This document shows, piece after piece, positions 61,101-64,000 of a stretch of 64,000 nucleotides of DNA (the stretch's first letter is position 1; every line of letters starts with the position of its first letter). The DNA comes from Bacteroidota bacterium (lineage in GTDB: Bacteria; Bacteroidota; Bacteroidia; Chitinophagales; Chitinophagaceae). The stretch spans positions 3,563 through 67,562 of the forward strand of contig JABDHF010000001.1 in the NCBI GenBank assembly GCA_013285595.1, written 5' to 3'. The notes under the pieces are model-generated. The model was not told the origin of the DNA. It saw only the letters and a program-made list of their open reading frames with translations, and searched no databases. The position numbers and the translations under genes are program-made.

Positions 61101-62294
61101 TTAGCCCTTCAGCACACCAAGCTCCCTGCCAGCCTTGGTAAAGGCGGCTATAGCAGTATCAAGGTGGTGGCGTTCGTGCCCGGCAGATATCTGCACACGT
61201 ATACGGGCCTGCCCTTTAGGCACCACGGGGAAGAAGAATCCGGTAACGTAGATACCTTCTTCCTGCATACGGGTGGCAAACTTTTGGGCTATCACCGCAT
61301 CATACAGCATAATGGGGGTAATGGCATGGGTACCGGGCTTTATATCAAAGCCGGCATCAGTCATCTGCTTGCGGAAGTAGAGGGTGTTCTCCTCCAGCTT
61401 ATCGCGCAGGGCGGTGGTTTCGCTCAGCATATCCAGCACAGCTATCGATGCACCTACTATAGATGGCGCCAGGGAATTTGAGAACAGGTATGGGCGGCTA
61501 CGCTGGCGCAGCATGTCTATTATCTCTTTACGGCCACTGGTAAAACCACCACAGGCGCCGCCAAGGGCTTTGCCAAGGGTGCCGGTAATAATATCTATTC
61601 GGCCCATCACGCCGCAGAGCTCATGCACGCCGCGGCCTGTAGGCCCCATAAAGCCCGATGAGTGGCTCTCGTCTATCATTACAAGGGCATCGTATTTATC
61701 AGCGAGGTCGCATATTTTGTCCAGCTGGGCTATAGTGCCGTCCATAGAGAATACGGAGTCGGTAACTATCATGCGGGTACGGCAATCCATATTGGCCTGC
61801 AGCTGGGCTTCCAGGTCGGCCATGTCATTATGCTTGTAGCGGCCACGGCGGGCTTTGCACAGGCGCACACCGTCTATAATAGAGGCATGGTTCAGCTCGT
61901 CCGATATGATAGCGTCTTCTTCGTTCAGCAGCGGCTCAAAAACACCACCATTGGCATCAAAGCAGGCTACGTATAGTATAGAGTCTTCAGTACCCAGGAA
62001 GGTAGCAACCTTCTGCTCCAGCTCTTTATGTATATCCTGTGTGCCACAGATAAAGCGTACTGAGCTCATACCGTAACCACGGTGGTCTATAGCCTTGTGT
62101 GCAGCCTCAATCACCTTTGGGTGAGAAGAAAGGCCCAGGTAGTTATTAGCGCAGAAGTTAAGCACCTTACGGCCATTCACCGTTATCTCAGCGCCCTGTG
62201 GCGACTCTATGAGCCGCTCCTGCTTAAACAATCCTGCATCTGTAATATCCTGCAACTCTTTTTGCAGCCGCGTATAAAACGAAGAACCAGCCAT
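61101..62294 (-). CDS. kbl: glycine C-acetyltransferase (2-amino-3-ketobutyrate CoA ligase)
   Basis: The 397-residue PLP enzyme cleaves 2-amino-3-ketobutyrate with CoA to glycine and acetyl-CoA, in threonine breakdown. [55 protein letters not shown] and GTLGKALGG with PLP lysine Lys242 are all present. It matches Kbl in length and order. The usual partner, threonine dehydrogenase (tdh), is not adjacent. The close relatives serine palmitoyltransferase and BioF are alternatives, but the Kbl pattern is stronger. Confidence 0.93.
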   Translation of the reverse strand: MAGSSFYTRLQKELQDITDAGLFKQERLIESPQGAEITVNGRKVLNFCANNYLGLSSHPKVIEAAHKAIDHRGYGMSSVRFICGTQDIHKELEQKVATFLGTEDSILYVACFDANGGVFEPLLNEEDAIISDELNHASIIDGVRLCKARRGRYKHNDMADLEAQLQANMDCRTRMIVTDSVFSMDGTIAQLDKICDLADKYDALVMIDESHSSGFMGPTGRGVHELCGVMGRIDIITGTLGKALGGACGGFTSGRKEIIDMLRQRSRPYLFSNSLAPSIVGASIAVLDMLSETTALRDKLEENTLYFRKQMTDAGFDIKPGTHAITPIMLYDAVIAQKFATRMQEEGIYVTGFFFPVVPKGQARIRVQISAGHERHHLDTAIAAFTKAGRELGVLKG

Positions 62295-62332
62295 TATGAT
62301 CTTTTATTTAGAAACTAAGCTATTATCTGCCC

Positions 62333-63064
62333 TTATGGTTTTACAATAGTAGCAGTACAATTATCAGGTATGCCGCCCGGTGTAAGGATGGCGGTGTAGT
62401 TGATAGTAAGCGTAGTAGGCGTATAAGTACCCGAGCCATGCAGCTGCACGCCATTACCTATCGTTTGCTGCGGCACATTAACGGTACCATGATACGGGTC
62501 GAAAGTAACGCGGGCATTAGCCTCCGGGCCATAGCCACCAAAGTTATTGATATAGAGCACATTGATACCGGTGGTGTCGGCTATAAACCCTCCTATGGTA
62601 TACTGGTAGTCAGTAGCCGAGCAGGCATTATGCGTAGTAAGCCCGCCGGTAAAGAAGTTAGCAGAGTTAGCCGGCAGCACTATTATGTTGAAATTGTACG
62701 TCTTCGGATCCTGTCCGCTAACTGATGAAGTAAGCGTTAGCTGGTGGTTGCCAAGAGATACACCTTGCGCAGTAAACACAAAATCTTCAGTATAGGTAGG
62801 CAACGCTTTAAATGTAGTAGGCGAAACGCTGAGCCCGGCAGGTATACCGGTGAGCGAGAGCTGCACAGAATCGAGTGTAGACCCGGTAAGAAACTTTACC
62901 AGCACCGGCATATCTAATGTGGCCGTATCGGGGATATATATATCAAGCACACCGTTTTGCAGGGCGTCGTTAGTAACGTTGTAAGAAAGAGGTATCTTAA
63001 CCTGCTTGGTACAGGAAAAATTTATTGCCGACAGCGTTAATAAGAATAAAGCAATTTTCTTCAT
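62333..63064 (-). CDS. lipoprotein with immunoglobulin-like beta domain, hypothetical
   Basis: The 243-residue product has a lipoprotein signal (lipobox NFSC, Cys18) and a mainly beta sequence with VLVKFLTGSTLDSVQLSLTG and LTLTSSVSG, which looks like one or two Ig-like domains. A small C-terminal domain has cysteines in TTHNACSATDYQYTIGG and PDNCTATI. I do not recognise the family. It lies 38 bases from the kbl start on the same strand. Confidence 0.65.
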   Translation of the reverse strand: MKKIALFLLTLSAINFSCTKQVKIPLSYNVTNDALQNGVLDIYIPDTATLDMPVLVKFLTGSTLDSVQLSLTGIPAGLSVSPTTFKALPTYTEDFVFTAQGVSLGNHQLTLTSSVSGQDPKTYNFNIIVLPANSANFFTGGLTTHNACSATDYQYTIGGFIADTTGINVLYINNFGGYGPEANARVTFDPYHGTVNVPQQTIGNGVQLHGSGTYTPTTLTINYTAILTPGGIPDNCTATIVKP

Positions 63065-63120
63065 ATAATCAATTTAATGCGGAAAGATACGCCCATAACA
63101 TTAAAAATCATAGCCATTAA

Positions 63121-63705
63121 TTACATCCATTTCACTTTCTCTGAAATGGATGTATTCCTGACGCCTTCTTTTGCAGGTTCGTCAGTATGGCCCAGGTATA
63201 TTAAGCCCATAATAATATCATCATGCGTCAATTGCAAATGATCTTTTAAGACGTGACTATGTGTCAATCCGCCAGTGCTCCAGAACGATGAGATGCCCAG
63301 CGCAGTAGCGCCCAGCAGCAGGTTTTGAATAGCTGCCGATGCGGCTGCCACTTCTTCTATCTGCGGGATCTTGGGGTTTTCGCCACGCTTCATTACGGCT
63401 ATTACCAGGTGAGATGCATTGTCTACCGTGTGCAGCAACTTTTCGCGGGTAGCTTCCTGGCGCTTGTCTTCAGCCGTATGGTTCCAGTAAAGATCAGAGT
63501 GCGTCTTCCCAAATTGCTTCAAGGCTTCGCCACCGTATACATAAAAGCGCCATGGCTCTGTTCGGCCATGTGTAGGCGCCCAGTCTGCCAGGGAGAAAAG
63601 CTTGTTTATAGTTTCGTCAGGTATCACCTGGCCGTTCATTTTTGCCCAGCCTACAGAGCGCCTGTTCTTAATTACCTCTTCTATTTGTTCAAATTTATTT
63701 ATCAT
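63121..63705 (-). CDS. nitroreductase family protein
   Basis: The 194-residue FMN-dependent protein matches the nitroreductase fold: NRRSVGWAKM and IPDETINKLFSLADWAPTHG for FMN binding near the start, WRFYVYGGEAL, and AAASAAIQNLLLGATALGI in the middle. The tail LGHTDEPAKEGVRN is also typical. It would work as a homodimer reducing nitro or quinone compounds with NAD(P)H; the substrate is unknown. Confidence 0.88.
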   Translation of the reverse strand: MINKFEQIEEVIKNRRSVGWAKMNGQVIPDETINKLFSLADWAPTHGRTEPWRFYVYGGEALKQFGKTHSDLYWNHTAEDKRQEATREKLLHTVDNASHLVIAVMKRGENPKIPQIEEVAAASAAIQNLLLGATALGISSFWSTGGLTHSHVLKDHLQLTHDDIIMGLIYLGHTDEPAKEGVRNTSISEKVKWM

Positions 63706-63803
63706 AGGTGGGCAAAGGTAGGGTGTAATGCAATTCAGATGGCAAACTCTTGATCGTTGTCGGCATTATTATTTTGTAACGCTTTCAATGAGGCTTTTAC
63801 ACG

Positions 63804-64000
63804 CTAATCCAGCCCAATGTCCTTTGTGTACATATCGGCCGGCATTACTCCATAAAAAAAGAGCATGCCGTTTTGGGGATCGTAAAACTTATAGACGGTA
63901 CCGGTCTGGCCTTCTATGAGTGGCTCTATGTCTTTGTTTACAGACATCACTTTTTTGTGCTTCTTATTTTGCACCAAGGCATGGCCGGTGCCCAGCAAAA
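63804..64000 (-). CDS. partial hypothetical protein, N-terminus outside the window
   Basis: On the minus strand the frame is open from the right edge to the stop at 63804-63806, giving the last 64 or so residues: KKVMSVNKDIEPLIEGQTG, then a block ending NGMLFFYGVMPADMYTKDI. No family is recognised. A start inside the window is possible at an internal Met near 63950, but the frame continues to the edge, so the N-terminus is uncertain. Confidence 0.4.
   Translation of the reverse strand, partial: LLGTGHALVQNKKHKKVMSVNKDIEPLIEGQTGTVYKFYDPQNGMLFFYGVMPADMYTKDIGLD

Overview
The window reads as chromosomal DNA of a member of the phylum Bacteroidota, most likely Chitinophagia/Chitinophagaceae-like. 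The support is the type IX secretion system (T9SS) and gliding genes (porZ, a PorP/SprF protein, gldH), six proteins with T9SS C-terminal sorting domains, Bacteroidota-only families (DUF3127, DUF4836, DUF6934), promoters of the TAnnTTTG (-7) type, and AT-rich leaders without Shine-Dalgarno sequences. The genus cannot be fixed from the sequence alone. No replication origin, rRNA operon, phage, intact insertion sequence or CRISPR array is visible.

Layout. 0-1.2 kb: a DUF3883 protein with a PD-(D/E)xK-like motif, cut by the left edge, then repeat-rich spacer. 1.2-9.7 kb: housekeeping genes (yidC, porZ-recO, a sugar-1-P nucleotidyltransferase, a PfkB kinase, a flavin reductase, a YkuK-like RNase H fold protein). 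9.8-14.5 kb: a large PKD/SBBP adhesin-like protein with a gliding-type C-terminal domain, followed by its PorP/SprF partner. 14.5-19.4 kb: response regulator, pssA, purS, rsmI, a GT-C membrane protein and tRNA-His. 19.4-22.8 kb: DUF3127 protein with an SSB-like tail and two lipoproteins. 22.8-26.2 kb: a minus-strand operon of methyltransferase, flavin oxidoreductase (halogenase-like), truncated ketosynthase-like protein and hslR, resembling part of a flexirubin/aryl-polyene pathway. 26.5-36.5 kb: lepB, hemW, a glucosaminidase, an OYE-family reductase, an NHL-propeller T9SS cargo and priA. 37-46.5 kb: a DUF6934 gene with a 51-residue downstream ORF, galE, an MsbA-like exporter, a retropepsin-like protease, cysS and a tandem rhomboid pair whose second member lacks the catalytic residues. 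46.6-52.4 kb: four consecutive T9SS type A cargo genes (two with thioredoxin-like CxxC motifs, then a tandem paralogous pair), three of them followed by clear terminators. 53-58.4 kb: a MoxR ATPase, a histidine kinase, a lipoprotein hydrolase, gldH, nadC and a lipid kinase. 58.4-61.1 kb: an accessory patch with a vapBC-like pair (toxin interrupted by an amber codon), an HsdS remnant, a MNT/HEPN toxin-antitoxin pair bracketed by direct repeats, and dense palindromic repeats. 61.1-64 kb: kbl, a lipoprotein, a nitroreductase and a partial gene at the right edge.

How it fits together. Much of the window serves the cell envelope: YidC, LepB, PssA, the MsbA-like exporter, GalE and T9SS parts (PorZ in the attachment complex, PorP/SprF, GldH) that would export and anchor the cargo proteins encoded nearby. 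The rest is core metabolism and information processing.

The most unusual signals are the dispersed palindromic repeat families, the toxin-antitoxin patch bracketed by repeat copies, the DUF6934 plus small ORF pair, the pseudo-rhomboid next to an active rhomboid, and the ketosynthase-like protein without an active-site cysteine. I found no single system that I can call new with confidence.
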